From Nitrospira sp. (GTDB taxonomy: Bacteria; Nitrospirota; Nitrospiria; Nitrospirales; Nitrospiraceae): a DNA stretch of 64,000 nucleotides. The position numbers were made by a program, and so were the translations under genes. The notes below the pieces were generated by a model, which made no database searches, was not told the DNA's origin, and saw only the letters and a program-made list of their open reading frames with translations. Positions 25,609-36,111 of the stretch are shown here, piece by piece (the stretch's first letter is position 1; the number at the start of each line of letters is the position of its first letter). Location: assembly GCA_024998685.1 (NCBI GenBank), contig JACOEH010000001.1, forward strand, positions 1 through 64,000. The letters are read 5' to 3'.

Positions 25609-26431
25609 GTACTCAAAGCACCGAGGCGCTCGAAATCGAACTACTGCTCGATGCGCTCTACCGTGCCCATGAGTACGACTTCCGCGGCTATGCCCGACCG
25701 TCGCTCACGCGTCGTCTGGCGCAGGCGCGCGAGCATTTCGGCTGCCGGAGCTATTCGCAACTCCAAGATCTGCTGTTGCACGAGCCGACGGCGCTGCCGA
25801 CGCTGCTCGGCTATCTGACCGTGCAGGTGAGCGAAATGTTCCGTGATCCGGGATATTTTCGCGCGCTGCGCCAGGAGGTGGTGCCGCATCTGAAGACATA
25901 TCCGTCGCTCAAAGTGTGGGTGGCCGGTTGCGGCGCGGGCGAAGAGTTGTATTCACTCGCCATTCTGTTCCGCGAGGAAGGATTGGAGGACCGCACGGTA
26001 TTCTATGCGACGGACATCGATCGCGACGCGCTCAAGCAAGCGGAAGCCGGCATCTATGAGTCGGACCGTCTGGCGTTGTTCACGACGAATCATCGGCGGT
26101 CGGGCGCGAAGGGATCGCTATCAGAGTATTACCATGCCGGGTCGCGGGCTGTGGTGTTCGACAGGACGCTGCGCAAACGGACGGTGTTCGCCGAGCACAA
26201 TCTGGCTTCCGACGCCGTGTTCGCCGAGGCGCATTTGATTTCCTGCCGCAACGTGTTGATCTATTTCGACCGGCCGCTCCAGAACCGGGCCATCGGGTTG
26301 TTCACGGAGGCGCTCGCGCGAAAAGGATTTTTGGGCTTGGGAGACAAAGAGACCTTGCGCTTCACCGGCCATGACGAGACCTTTGAGCCGTTCGTGTCGA
26401 AAGAACGTATCTATCGCAAGCGAGGGAAGCT

Positions 26432-26435
<4 letters not shown>
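25557..26435 (+). CDS. CheR-type methyltransferase
   Basis: 292 residues. The N-terminal CheR helical domain (HEYDFRGYARPSLTRRLAQA) is followed by the SAM-binding domain: SEMFRDPGYF, VWVAGCGAGEELYSLAIL (SAM motif), FYATDIDRDALKQAEAGIY and LISCRNVLIYFDRPLQ. Canonical CheR methylates glutamates of chemoreceptors; here there is no receptor, CheB, CheA or CheW gene nearby, so it probably modifies a sensor kinase or another protein. Residues 8-22 are Ser/Thr/Pro-rich and partly encoded by a repeat arm, and the start (ATG 25557) has no good ribosome site. The stop overlaps the next start (ATGA), so the two are coupled. Confidence 0.92.
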
Positions 26436-28189
<1,754 letters not shown>

Positions 28190-28200
28190 TGCGTCTCCAT

Positions 28201-28217
28201 CCGGCGTGACTCGCCGG
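28201..28217. terminator. Possible hairpin after the receiver-kinase-receiver gene
   Basis: A perfect 6-bp GC stem (CCGGCG/CGCCGG) with a 5-nt loop lies 11 bases after the stop. No U-tract follows, so a terminator role is uncertain. Confidence 0.25.
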
Positions 28218-28337
28218 CCCGGCTTTCCGAACCGATACCGGGAAATTTTAGGTGAACTAGGGATGACCCGAGGTTCCTGCGGAATCCTATCTGTATAGAG
28301 TGCAACCTCGGAACCATCGAGAAGAGGAGGAAGAGCT

Positions 28338-28568
28338 ATGACGGCGACCCACATTGATCAAGTCAGAGAGAGGCTGGAGCAACGTGGTACGGCTTGTCCG
28401 TTGGAAGAGGTCATGGAACTTTGTCCGGAGTTGACCTGGAATCAGGTCTTTCTCGCCATCGATTATTTGAGCAGAACGGGCCAAGTCCGGGTGACGATGG
28501 ATGTGGGCAAGACCTATACGGTACAGGCCTATCGTCCGGTTGCGGCAGTCGCCACGACTGCCGCATAA
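28338..28568 (+). CDS. Small winged-helix-like hypothetical protein
   Basis: 76 residues. Residues 5-62 have the helix-helix-helix-strand-strand rhythm of a winged helix: an initial helix (IDQVRERLEQRG), a turn with CPLEEVMELCP, a candidate recognition helix (TWNQVFLAIDYLSRTGQV) and a beta hairpin (RVTMDVGKTYTVQAY). Two Cys residues flank the second helix. It could bind DNA, but basic surface residues are few. A strong GAGGAGGAAGAGCT leader sets ATG 28338. I do not recognise a named family. Confidence 0.65.
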   Translation: MTATHIDQVRERLEQRGTACPLEEVMELCPELTWNQVFLAIDYLSRTGQVRVTMDVGKTYTVQAYRPVAAVATTAA

Positions 28569-28586
28569 CGACGGAGCCGGACGGAG

Positions 28587-28757
28587 TCAACTGAGTCCGT
28601 TCGACGCGGACAAACGGATAACCGGCCGAAGATCTCGATAGAGGGCCGGAACGTCACCTTTCATCAAGTCATCAAGACATGTGAAATGCCCATAAAAACT
28701 CGGGCCGTCCAGAACACAGAAGCAGAAACCCGCATCGAAGAAGCGACGTGCGCTCAT
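28587..28757 (-). CDS. Small 56-residue hypothetical protein
   Basis: A short minus-strand frame whose internal ATG at 28757 has an AAGGAGG Shine-Dalgarno sequence five bases upstream, which is the main support. The product has a Phe/Cys-rich N-terminal half (FFDAGFCFCVLDGPSFYG) and an amphipathic C-terminal half. The frame is open further upstream, but nothing there looks like protein. It is convergent with the winged-helix-like gene. No family was recognised. Confidence 0.45.
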   Translation of the reverse strand: MSARRFFDAGFCFCVLDGPSFYGHFTCLDDLMKGDVPALYRDLRPVIRLSASNGLS

Positions 28758-29084
28758 CGGCGCCTCCTTGATGATATTTTGACCAAGAGCGGGAAACGAA
28801 CCGGTAAGGTTCGCTGCCTTGAATGTCGGACGATCTTTGACGATCCCTACAAGGGCTTCAAGTAGCGAACCGGTTATCGGCAATAAACGATCTCCCGAAC
28901 TCCTTGTCGCCTTCTGCGACAGCAGAGTCTTTCCCCCTGTCGCACGTCTCCCCTACGGCGCAGCATTCCTCCCCGGTGTCGTTATTTAACTCCTCAATTT
29001 TTCAGAAGATCACAATGGTGGGCGTTCATTTCAGTGGCTCCCTCTTTGCACTCTGTTGAGTCGCGGAAACCCGGAATTCGTTTC

Positions 29085-30467
29085 ATGGGGGTCTCCTACA
29101 CTATACGACGGCATCGCCAGGTCGGGCTCCTCGCTTGCCTCGTGCTCATCACACTCCTCTGCGGGATGGGTGCAGAAAATGTCCCGGCGGAAGGGCAGGA
29201 GACCAGCAGTCCTGAACTTAAGCTGAGTCTGCGCGAGGCCATTCAGGCCGCCGTCGACAACAACGTCAATGTGCGGCTGCTGAAAGAACGCATTGCGTCT
29301 GCGCAGGCTCAGGCCAATACGAGTTTGGGCGCCCTACTTCCTAACGTCGGCGGATACCTCAACGGCAGAAACCAAACGGTAAATCTTGCCGCCTTCGGTC
29401 TTCCCGCCGACCGGCTTTCCGCTCTTGGCCTCACCCGGAGTGTGACGGATCCGTTCGAGGTCTACGACGCACGCGCGACCCTCGTGCAAAACATCTTCAG
29501 CCTCAGTTTGATCCAACGATGGCGTGCGGCGAGATCCGGCGTCGATGTCGCCGGCCTCGAAGCGGAAGTGACGAAGAGAGACGTGATGGCGACCGCCGGA
29601 TTGTTGTACATCGAGGCGTTACGGGCCGACGAAGCCGTGAAGGCACGTCAGGCGGATATCGAACTCAGCCAGCAACTGCTGAAATTGGCGAGAGATCGCA
29701 AAGCGGCGGGCGTAGCGACGGGTTTGGATATCACTCGCCAGGAAGTTGAATTGGAGAACAACAAGCAACGGTTGCTGGTCTCGCAGAATGAGCAAGAGAG
29801 CGCGCGCCTCAACCTGATCCGCTCGTTGGGGATCGCCTTCGATGTCCGGTTGGTTCTCACTGATGAACTCAAGTTCGTGCCGGTCGAGCCTCAAGTTCGC
29901 GAGCAAGCCCTCCTGACCGCGCACGAACAACGGTTGGAGTTGAGGGTTCAAGAGAATCGTCGGCGACTCGCCGCGCTCACCCTCAGTTCCGTCACCAGCG
30001 AGCGAATCCCATCCCTTTCTTTGAATGGGGATTACGGCTGGATCGGCTTAAAGCCGGAGGAGGCGTTGGCCACGCGTTCGATCGGACTGACATTTTCGAT
30101 CCCCATTTTCGACGGAGGCCAGCGGGAAAGCCGCATTTCCGAGTCCCGCAGCAGGGTCCGGCAGGAGTCCATTCGTATGAAGGACGTGTCGGATCAAGTC
30201 ACACTGGAAGTCCGGAACGCTCTGCTGACCCTGGAGTCATCCGTGCAACAGGTTGCAGTCGCAGGGAAGGGATTGGAATTGGCGCTCAAAGAATTAACCT
30301 TTGCGAAGGATCGGTTTGCCGCCGGCCTCACAACCAATATCGAAGTGACGAATGCCCAGACATCGGTTGCACGGGCACGTGACAACCAGATCGAAGCGTT
30401 GTTCCGGTTCAATGCCTCGCGCATCAATCTGGCGCGGGCCAAGGGAGAAATCGAAAAGCTGTTCTGA
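29085..30467 (+). CDS. TolC family outer-membrane efflux protein
   Basis: About 460 residues: a signal peptide (VGLLACLVLITLLCGMG), then two OEP repeats of long coiled helices and short barrel strands. Marks are LKLSLREAIQAAVDNNVNV (typical first-repeat opening), the LGALLPNVGGYL strand entry, and the second half with IGLTFSIPIFDGGQRESRI, the family's G-G-x-R signature. It forms the trimeric outer-membrane exit duct. The HlyD adaptor and ABC genes follow on the same strand, so it is most likely the channel of that pump. A GTG at 29034 could extend the start by 17 codons; ATG 29085 gives a cleaner signal peptide. Confidence 0.92.
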   Translation: MGVSYTIRRHRQVGLLACLVLITLLCGMGAENVPAEGQETSSPELKLSLREAIQAAVDNNVNVRLLKERIASAQAQANTSLGALLPNVGGYLNGRNQTVNLAAFGLPADRLSALGLTRSVTDPFEVYDARATLVQNIFSLSLIQRWRAARSGVDVAGLEAEVTKRDVMATAGLLYIEALRADEAVKARQADIELSQQLLKLARDRKAAGVATGLDITRQEVELENNKQRLLVSQNEQESARLNLIRSLGIAFDVRLVLTDELKFVPVEPQVREQALLTAHEQRLELRVQENRRRLAALTLSSVTSERIPSLSLNGDYGWIGLKPEEALATRSIGLTFSIPIFDGGQRESRISESRSRVRQESIRMKDVSDQVTLEVRNALLTLESSVQQVAVAGKGLELALKELTFAKDRFAAGLTTNIEVTNAQTSVARARDNQIEALFRFNASRINLARAKGEIEKLF

Positions 30468-30624
30468 GCCTGATGATGCGGCGCGACAGGCAAGAGGAGA
30501 GGACTCGCGCGATTGGGGCCCTGGCGGCGTTTCGCGCTGGTCTCGCCCGTCCCGCAAGAGGAGATACTCGACGACTGACGATTGATGAAGGGTGATTCTG
30601 CCGGCGGACGACGAGAAGAATCGC

Positions 30625-31743
30625 ATGAGCATAGAGACGACGACTGCACCACAGAGACCGATGATCCCAGGGCAGAGCGGTCACGACGTAGGGAAGCCGG
30701 CTGCGGTAGCACCCGGCCGCGGGAACCTTCGAGCGCGAGTCCGGGTCATTCTCGTCCTCGGTGCCGTGATCCTGGCCGCCGTCGGTTTCTATGTGCGATC
30801 GCAGCCGGCACCGGAGTCAGGAGTCCTCCGCGTCTCGGGCAATGTCGAAATGACCGACGCCGAAGTGAGCTTCAAGATAGCCGGGCGGGTCGCCGAGCGC
30901 TTGCTGTCCGAAGGAGAAACGGTCAAAACGGGACAGGTCGTCGCTCGCCTGGATACCAGTGAGCTGGCACAAGAGGTCGCCCTGCGCAAGGCGGAGGTCC
31001 AAGCCGCCGAGGCGGCACTGGCCGAATTGGAAACCGGCTCCCGCCCGGAAGAGATCGCGCAGGCGGAAGCCGTGGTTCGGCGTTCGCAGGCGGATGTGAT
31101 ACGGGCGCGGGCGGATCTCAACCGGCTCGAACGGCTGTATGAACAAGACAATGTTTCGGTGCAGGACTACGATGCGGCGAAAACCGTCGTCGCCGTCGCG
31201 GAGGCGAAACTGCGTGAGGCGCAGGAGCAGTTGCGTCTGGTCCGGAAGGGGCCACGCGTGGAAAAAATCGAGCGATCGCGGGCACAGCTGCAGCAGGCCA
31301 AAGCAGCACTGGCCCTGGCCGAGACCCGGCTGAGCTATGCCATGCTGACCTCCCCACTGACCGGCCTCGTGCTGTCCCATAACATCGAGCCGGGTGAGTT
31401 CGTTGCAGCGGGGACGCCTATCGTAACGGTCGGCGATCTTGAACATGTTTGGTTGAGGGCCTACGTCAATGAAACGGACCTCGGCCGAGTGAAGGTGGGC
31501 CAAACGGCCACCGTGACGACTGATACGTTTCCGGACAAGGCCTACGAAGGCCGCGTGTCCTTCATCGCCTCCCAGGCTGAGTTCACGCCGAAGAGCGTCC
31601 AGACCGAGAAGGAGCGGGTCAAGCTCGTCTATCGCCTCAAGATCACCATCGACAATCCTCACATGGAGCTCAAAGCCGGGATGCCGGCCGATGCCAAGAT
31701 TGTTCTCGTGAATGGAACGGAGCCACCACGTGGAAGCCATTAA
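30625..31743 (+). CDS. HlyD/YbhG-type membrane fusion protein
   Basis: 372 residues. One N-terminal membrane segment (VRVILVLGAVILAAVGFYV) is followed by the first lipoyl half-motif (AGRVAERLLSEGETVKTGQVVARLD), a long Ala/Glu-rich coiled-coil hairpin (about residues 95-225), the second lipoyl half (MLTSPLTGLVLSHNIEPGEFVAAG) and a barrel domain. It bridges the inner-membrane ABC permeases to the TolC homologue encoded 157 bases upstream. The layout is that of YbhG in the YbhGFSR exporter. The C-terminus overlaps the following ATPase gene by 32 bases, so the genes are translationally linked. Confidence 0.92.
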   Translation: MSIETTTAPQRPMIPGQSGHDVGKPAAVAPGRGNLRARVRVILVLGAVILAAVGFYVRSQPAPESGVLRVSGNVEMTDAEVSFKIAGRVAERLLSEGETVKTGQVVARLDTSELAQEVALRKAEVQAAEAALAELETGSRPEEIAQAEAVVRRSQADVIRARADLNRLERLYEQDNVSVQDYDAAKTVVAVAEAKLREAQEQLRLVRKGPRVEKIERSRAQLQQAKAALALAETRLSYAMLTSPLTGLVLSHNIEPGEFVAAGTPIVTVGDLEHVWLRAYVNETDLGRVKVGQTATVTTDTFPDKAYEGRVSFIASQAEFTPKSVQTEKERVKLVYRLKITIDNPHMELKAGMPADAKIVLVNGTEPPRGSH

Positions 31744-32683
31744 GCTCGTCCATCTCACACGATCGTTCGGCGTGGTTCGTGCGGTCGAGAATTTAAACTT
31801 CACCGTGGCAGTCGGAGAAATCTTCGGCCTCGTCGGTCCGGACGGTGCCGGCAAAACCACCACGATGCGGCTCTTGACCGGCGTGATGGAGCCGACGGGC
31901 GGCGATGCCTGGGTCATGGGCAAGCACGTGGTCCGGAAGGCCGAGGCGGTGAAAGACGATATCGGGTACATGAGCCAGCGGTTCGGGCTCTACCCGGATC
32001 TGACGGTGGACGAGAACATCCATTTCTACGCGGATCTCTACGGGGTTCCCACGCAAGGGCGCGAGCAGAAGGTCCACGAGCTGCTCTCGTTCAGCAATCT
32101 CACTCCCTTCAAGAAGCGGCAGGCCGGGCGGTTGTCCGGGGGCATGAAGCAGAAGCTGGGGCTGGCCTGTGCGTTGATCCATACGCCGAAAGTCTTGTTC
32201 CTGGACGAGCCGACGAACGGCGTCGATCCGGTCTCGCGGCGCGACTTCTGGCGGATTCTCTATTCCCTTCTCAAGGAAGGCGTCACGATCTTCGTCTCCA
32301 CCGCCTATCTGGACGAGGCGGAACGGTGCCATCGGGTGGCGCTGTTGCACCAGGGCCGTCTCCTGGCTTGCGACACGCCGGACCGAGTCAAAAGCCTCAT
32401 GCGGGGCACGATCCTCGAAGTCCGCGTCAGCCGTGCGCGCGAGGCGGCGGCATTGCTCAAGCGGCGCATGAAGGCCGAATCGATCGGCCTCTTCGGCGAT
32501 CGCATCCATGTGGTGACGATGAACAGGGCGCAGACGGCGCACCAGGTGCCGGGCATCCTACAAAGTGAAGGCTTTACGCTGCATGGAGTGCGACAGATCG
32601 AGCCCTCCCTGGAGGATGTCTTTATCTCAGTGCTGACGAGCGAGCAGGTTGCCGTTCAGCAGGAACCGACCCATGTCCTCTGA
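31712..32683 (+). CDS. ABC transporter ATP-binding protein (YbhF N-half type)
   Basis: 323 residues with Walker A GPDGAGKTT (Asp in place of the usual Asn after GP), Q-loop MSQRFGLYPDLTVDENI, signature RLSGGMKQKLGLACALIH, Walker B VLFLDEP and H-loop region FVSTAYLDEAERC, where Ala-Tyr stands where a His is normally found. It energises the ABC-2 permeases encoded downstream. With the next gene it corresponds to the two halves of E. coli YbhF, which is a fused protein. A GTG at 31730 is an alternative start. Confidence 0.92.
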   Translation: MERSHHVEAIKLVHLTRSFGVVRAVENLNFTVAVGEIFGLVGPDGAGKTTTMRLLTGVMEPTGGDAWVMGKHVVRKAEAVKDDIGYMSQRFGLYPDLTVDENIHFYADLYGVPTQGREQKVHELLSFSNLTPFKKRQAGRLSGGMKQKLGLACALIHTPKVLFLDEPTNGVDPVSRRDFWRILYSLLKEGVTIFVSTAYLDEAERCHRVALLHQGRLLACDTPDRVKSLMRGTILEVRVSRAREAAALLKRRMKAESIGLFGDRIHVVTMNRAQTAHQVPGILQSEGFTLHGVRQIEPSLEDVFISVLTSEQVAVQQEPTHVL

Positions 32684-33650
32684 TCGTGAGCCCTATGCGG
32701 TCGTGGTCCGCGATTTGGAAAAGCGGTTCGGCTCATTCGTCGCGGTCAACCGGATCAGTCTGGAAGTCAAAGCCGGCGAGATCTTCGGCTTTCTCGGACC
32801 GAACGGAGCCGGCAAGTCCACGACCATCCGGATGCTGTGCGGACTGCTGACGCCGACGGCGGGCACCGGCACCGTCGCCGGCTTCGACATCATGCGGGAA
32901 GCTGAGCGGATCAAAGCCCACATCGGCTACATGAGCCAGAAGTTCTCACTCTACGAGGATCTGACGGTCGAGGAGAACATCGATTTTTACAGCGGCATCT
33001 ACCGAATTCCAAAAGAGAAGAAGGCGGAGCGGAAAGAGTGGGTCATCGATATGGCGGGTCTCTCGGAGCATCGACACTCGCGGACCGTCGTCCTCTCCGG
33101 AGGCTGGAAGCAACGGCTCGCGTTGGGCTGTGCCATCCTGCACGAACCGCCGGTCATCTTCCTCGATGAGCCGACGTCCGGCGTGGATCCGATCAGCCGC
33201 CGGAGCTTCTGGGATCTCATTTACGAGCTGGCCGGACGAGGCGTGACGGTCTTCGTGACGACCCACTATATGGAAGAGGCCGAATACTGTGACCGGCTGG
33301 GATTGATCTATCGGGGCGAGTTGATCGCGGCCGGGACGCCGGAGGAGCTCAAGACGCATTTCATGCAGGACGACATCATCGAAGTGCTGTGCGAACAGCC
33401 CCAGGAGGCGATGTTTGCGCTCGGGGATGTGGAAGGAGTCAAGGAAGCGGCCTTGTTCGGCAAGGGTCTGCATGTCGTCGTCGAGCGTCGGGCGGGGGAT
33501 GTCGTCCCGGCGATCACGAACCGGCTGGCGGAGTGGAACTTTGCAGTATCGCGGGCGGAGCGGATCGTGCCGTCGCTGGAGGACGTGTTCGTCTCGTTGA
33601 TCGAGGCGCGGGATCGGCAGGAGCGGCCTCAGGCCGAGGTGGAGGGATGA
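32673..33650 (+). CDS. ABC transporter ATP-binding protein (YbhF C-half type)
   Basis: 325 residues: Walker A GPNGAGKSTTIRML, Q-loop MSQKFSLYEDLTVEENI, Walker B PVIFLDEPTSGVDP and a proper H-loop FVTTHYMEEAEYC. The signature region reads VVLSGGWKQRLALGCAILH. Unlike the preceding ATPase it has all catalytic motifs, suggesting an asymmetric heterodimer with one canonical and one altered site. The start (ATG 32673) overlaps the preceding stop by 11 bases, and its own stop overlaps the next start (ATGA). Confidence 0.93.
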   Translation: MSSDREPYAVVVRDLEKRFGSFVAVNRISLEVKAGEIFGFLGPNGAGKSTTIRMLCGLLTPTAGTGTVAGFDIMREAERIKAHIGYMSQKFSLYEDLTVEENIDFYSGIYRIPKEKKAERKEWVIDMAGLSEHRHSRTVVLSGGWKQRLALGCAILHEPPVIFLDEPTSGVDPISRRSFWDLIYELAGRGVTVFVTTHYMEEAEYCDRLGLIYRGELIAAGTPEELKTHFMQDDIIEVLCEQPQEAMFALGDVEGVKEAALFGKGLHVVVERRAGDVVPAITNRLAEWNFAVSRAERIVPSLEDVFVSLIEARDRQERPQAEVEG

Positions 33651-34780
33651 ACGGGCGGCGCATCTGGGCGGTGACCCGCAAAGAGGGAATTCACATCATC
33701 CGCGACTGGCGCAGCCTGGTCATGGGGATCGCCATTCCCATCCTCTTGCTGATCCTGTTCGGCTATGCGTTGACGCTGGACGTGGATGAGGTGCCGCTCG
33801 TGGTATGGGATCAGAACGGTACGGAAACGAGCCGACGCTTCATCAGTCATTTTGACGGCTCGCCCTATTTCAGTCTGCGCCGTTATGTGCAGACCTATGC
33901 CGACGTCGAGCGGGCGATCGATGAGGGGAGTGCGTTGGTGGCGCTGATCATTCCGACCGATTTCGGCCCGGATCTCGCTGCGGGACGGGTGACACGGGTA
34001 CAGGCCATCATGGATGGCAGCGACTCGAACACGGCGACGATCGTGCTCGGCTATGTGGAGACCGTGGCGCGGACCTACAACCAGGAGTTGGCGATCGAAC
34101 AGACGGCGCGCACGACCGGCCGGACCGTGACCGTTCCGCTCGACCTGCGCCCGCGCGTCTGGTTCAATGCCGATATGGAATCCAAGAACTACATCATTCC
34201 GGGATTGATCGCGGTGATCATGATGGTCATCGCCGCAATGCTGACCTCGCTCACGGTGGCGAGGGAGTGGGAAACCGGCACGATGGAGCAGGTGATCGCC
34301 ACGCCGCTGAAAGGGCCGGAACTGATTCTCGGCAAGCTCCTGCCGTATTTCGGCATCGGCCTGCTCGATGTCCTCGTGGCCGTGCTGATGGGCGAGTTCC
34401 TCTTCAAGGTGCCGTTGCGGGGCAGCGTTGCGCTCCTGTTCGGCATGGCGGCCGTCTTTTTGGCCGGGGCACTCTCCCTCGGTATGTTGATCAGCATCGT
34501 AACCAAAGCGCAATTGTTGGCCAGCCAACTGGCCATGGTGGTCACGTTCCTGCCGGCCTTCCTGCTCTCCGGGTTCATGTACGACATCGGCAATATGCCG
34601 AACGTGATTCAAGCCATCACCCATGTGGTGCCGGCCCGGTATTTCGTCTCGCTGTTGAAGGGTATTTATCTGAAAGGGATCGGACTGGAACTCCTCGTCT
34701 TGGAAGCGGTACTGCTGGCCGGCTTCGGCCTGCTCGTGCTCTTGGCCGCCAATCTGGTCTTCAAGAAAAAGATGGCGTGA
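33647..34780 (+). CDS. ABC-2 type permease (YbhS-like)
   Basis: 377 residues: one N-terminal membrane helix (VMGIAIPILLLILFGYALTLDV), a periplasmic domain of about 150 residues, then five membrane helices beginning with NYIIPGLIAVIMMVIAAML. The EWETGTMEQVIATPLKGPEL motif after the second helix is the ABC-2 coupling segment. It pairs with the next gene product to form the export channel, probably for drugs or lipid-like compounds; no substrate is indicated. The frame is open upstream, but ATG 33647 overlaps the preceding TGA and starts with a normal membrane topology. Confidence 0.93.
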   Translation: MNGRRIWAVTRKEGIHIIRDWRSLVMGIAIPILLLILFGYALTLDVDEVPLVVWDQNGTETSRRFISHFDGSPYFSLRRYVQTYADVERAIDEGSALVALIIPTDFGPDLAAGRVTRVQAIMDGSDSNTATIVLGYVETVARTYNQELAIEQTARTTGRTVTVPLDLRPRVWFNADMESKNYIIPGLIAVIMMVIAAMLTSLTVAREWETGTMEQVIATPLKGPELILGKLLPYFGIGLLDVLVAVLMGEFLFKVPLRGSVALLFGMAAVFLAGALSLGMLISIVTKAQLLASQLAMVVTFLPAFLLSGFMYDIGNMPNVIQAITHVVPARYFVSLLKGIYLKGIGLELLVLEAVLLAGFGLLVLLAANLVFKKKMA

Positions 34781-34787
34781 GCAGACG

Positions 34788-35918
34788 ATGTTCGAACGGA
34801 TCACGCAGATGCTGATGAAGGAATTCATCCAGATCCTTCGCGATCCACGGATGAGGACCGTCATTTTCGTGATGCCCCTCGTGCAGACGCTCGTGTTCGG
34901 CTATGCCGTCACCACGGACGTCACCCGCATCCCGACCGCGATCTTCGATCTGGACAACAGCCGGGCCAGCCGTGAGTTGACCGCCCGGTTCACCGGGTCC
35001 GGCTATTTCGACGTGGCGGCGTACGTCGATCGCGAAGACCAGGTTCGGGACCTGGTGGATCACGGCACGGTCAAAGCGGTGTTGCAGATGAACAAGGGGT
35101 TTGGAGACGATCTCCGGGCCGGCCGAACGGCGGCGGTACAGGTCATCGTGGACGGGACGGACTCCAACACGGCGGGGATCGTGCTGAATTACGCCGGGCA
35201 AATCGCCGGCCGATTCAGTGAGACGGTGCTGCAGACACGCATCATCCGGGCCACCGGTGAGCCGGCTACCCCCGCTCGCGTGGCGGTGGAGACACGCGCG
35301 TGGTTCAACGAGAACCTCGAAAGTCGTAACTTCTACGTTCCCGGGGTGATCGTGCTGATCGTCACGCTGGTCACGTTGATGTTGTCGAGCATGGCGGTGG
35401 TCCGCGAAAAGGAAATCGGGACGATCGAGCAGATCATGGTGACGCCGATCAAGCAAGCCGAGTTCATTCTGGGCAAGACCTTGCCGTTCGCGCTGATCGG
35501 CTTCGTCGACGTAGCGCTGGTGACCGTGATGGCAGCCTATTGGTTCGACGTGCCCTTCAGAGGCAGCCTGTGGCTCCTCGTCGGGGCGACAAGTCTGTAC
35601 CTGATGAGCACGCTGGGCATCGGTCTGCTGATCTCGACCGTCAGCCGGACGCAACAGCAGGCGATGATGAGCGCCTTTTTCTATTACTTCCCCGCTATGC
35701 TCTTGTCCGGCTTCGTGTTCCCGATCGCCAACATGCCGGAGGCCGTGCAATGGCTGACCTATCTCAACCCGCTGCGCTACTTTCTGGTCATCATCAGAGG
35801 GATCTTCTTGAAGGGAGTGGGGCCTGAGATTCTTTGGCCGCACATGGCGGCGCTCTTCATCCTGGGGACGGCTACGCTATGGGTGGCGACCAGACGGTTC
35901 CGGAAGACGGCGATATGA
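34788..35918 (+). CDS. ABC-2 type permease (YbhR-like)
   Basis: 376 residues with the same layout as the preceding permease: a first helix near MPLVQTLVFGYAVTTDV, a periplasmic domain with VDGTDSNTAGIVLNYA, then NFYVPGVIVLIVTLVTLMLSSM and four more helices. The coupling motif is EKEIGTIEQIMVTPIK. It starts seven bases after its partner and ends the six-gene exporter operon. The last codons are followed within 14 bases by heptamer repeats. Confidence 0.93.
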   Translation: MFERITQMLMKEFIQILRDPRMRTVIFVMPLVQTLVFGYAVTTDVTRIPTAIFDLDNSRASRELTARFTGSGYFDVAAYVDREDQVRDLVDHGTVKAVLQMNKGFGDDLRAGRTAAVQVIVDGTDSNTAGIVLNYAGQIAGRFSETVLQTRIIRATGEPATPARVAVETRAWFNENLESRNFYVPGVIVLIVTLVTLMLSSMAVVREKEIGTIEQIMVTPIKQAEFILGKTLPFALIGFVDVALVTVMAAYWFDVPFRGSLWLLVGATSLYLMSTLGIGLLISTVSRTQQQAMMSAFFYYFPAMLLSGFVFPIANMPEAVQWLTYLNPLRYFLVIIRGIFLKGVGPEILWPHMAALFILGTATLWVATRRFRKTAI

Positions 35919-35931
35919 CCCAATGTGTCAT

Positions 35932-35959
35932 GTTGAAGGTTCAATGTTGAATAGTTGGA
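35932..35959. repeat. Heptamer repeat run after the ABC permease operon
   Basis: GTTGAAG (35932-35938) and GTTCAAT (35939-35945) lead into GTTGAAT (35946-35952) and AGTTGGA, all in 7-nt phase. Confidence 0.5.
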
Positions 35960-36111
35960 TCATCGACTATGTCGCGTAGCACGATCGTCGTCTTCGTCGC
36001 AATCGGCGTCGGCATGTGGCGGTTCCGGCGGCAGTTCGGCTGACGGACACGTTGCGTCAATGAGACTGATAGGAAGAAAGGCAAGGCGACGATCGTGAGA
36101 CAGAAAGCGTC

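Noticed and set aside
33389-33646. Extension of the first ABC-2 permease by 86 codons
   Set aside because: It would overlap the ATPase gene completely in another frame; ATG 33647 gives the normal family N-terminus.
33629-34864. Long minus-strand open frame (about 410 codons) opposite the ABC permease
   Set aside because: It is His/Asp/Gln/Arg-rich, typical of the reverse of a GC-rich gene; the plus strand holds a clear ABC-2 permease. The same holds for 30817-31971, 34761-35843, 45800-47161 and the plus-strand frame 62605-63669.
35969-36043. A 24-codon frame encoding a short hydrophobic, Arg-tailed peptide
   Set aside because: No ribosome-binding site and very short; such frames are expected by chance.
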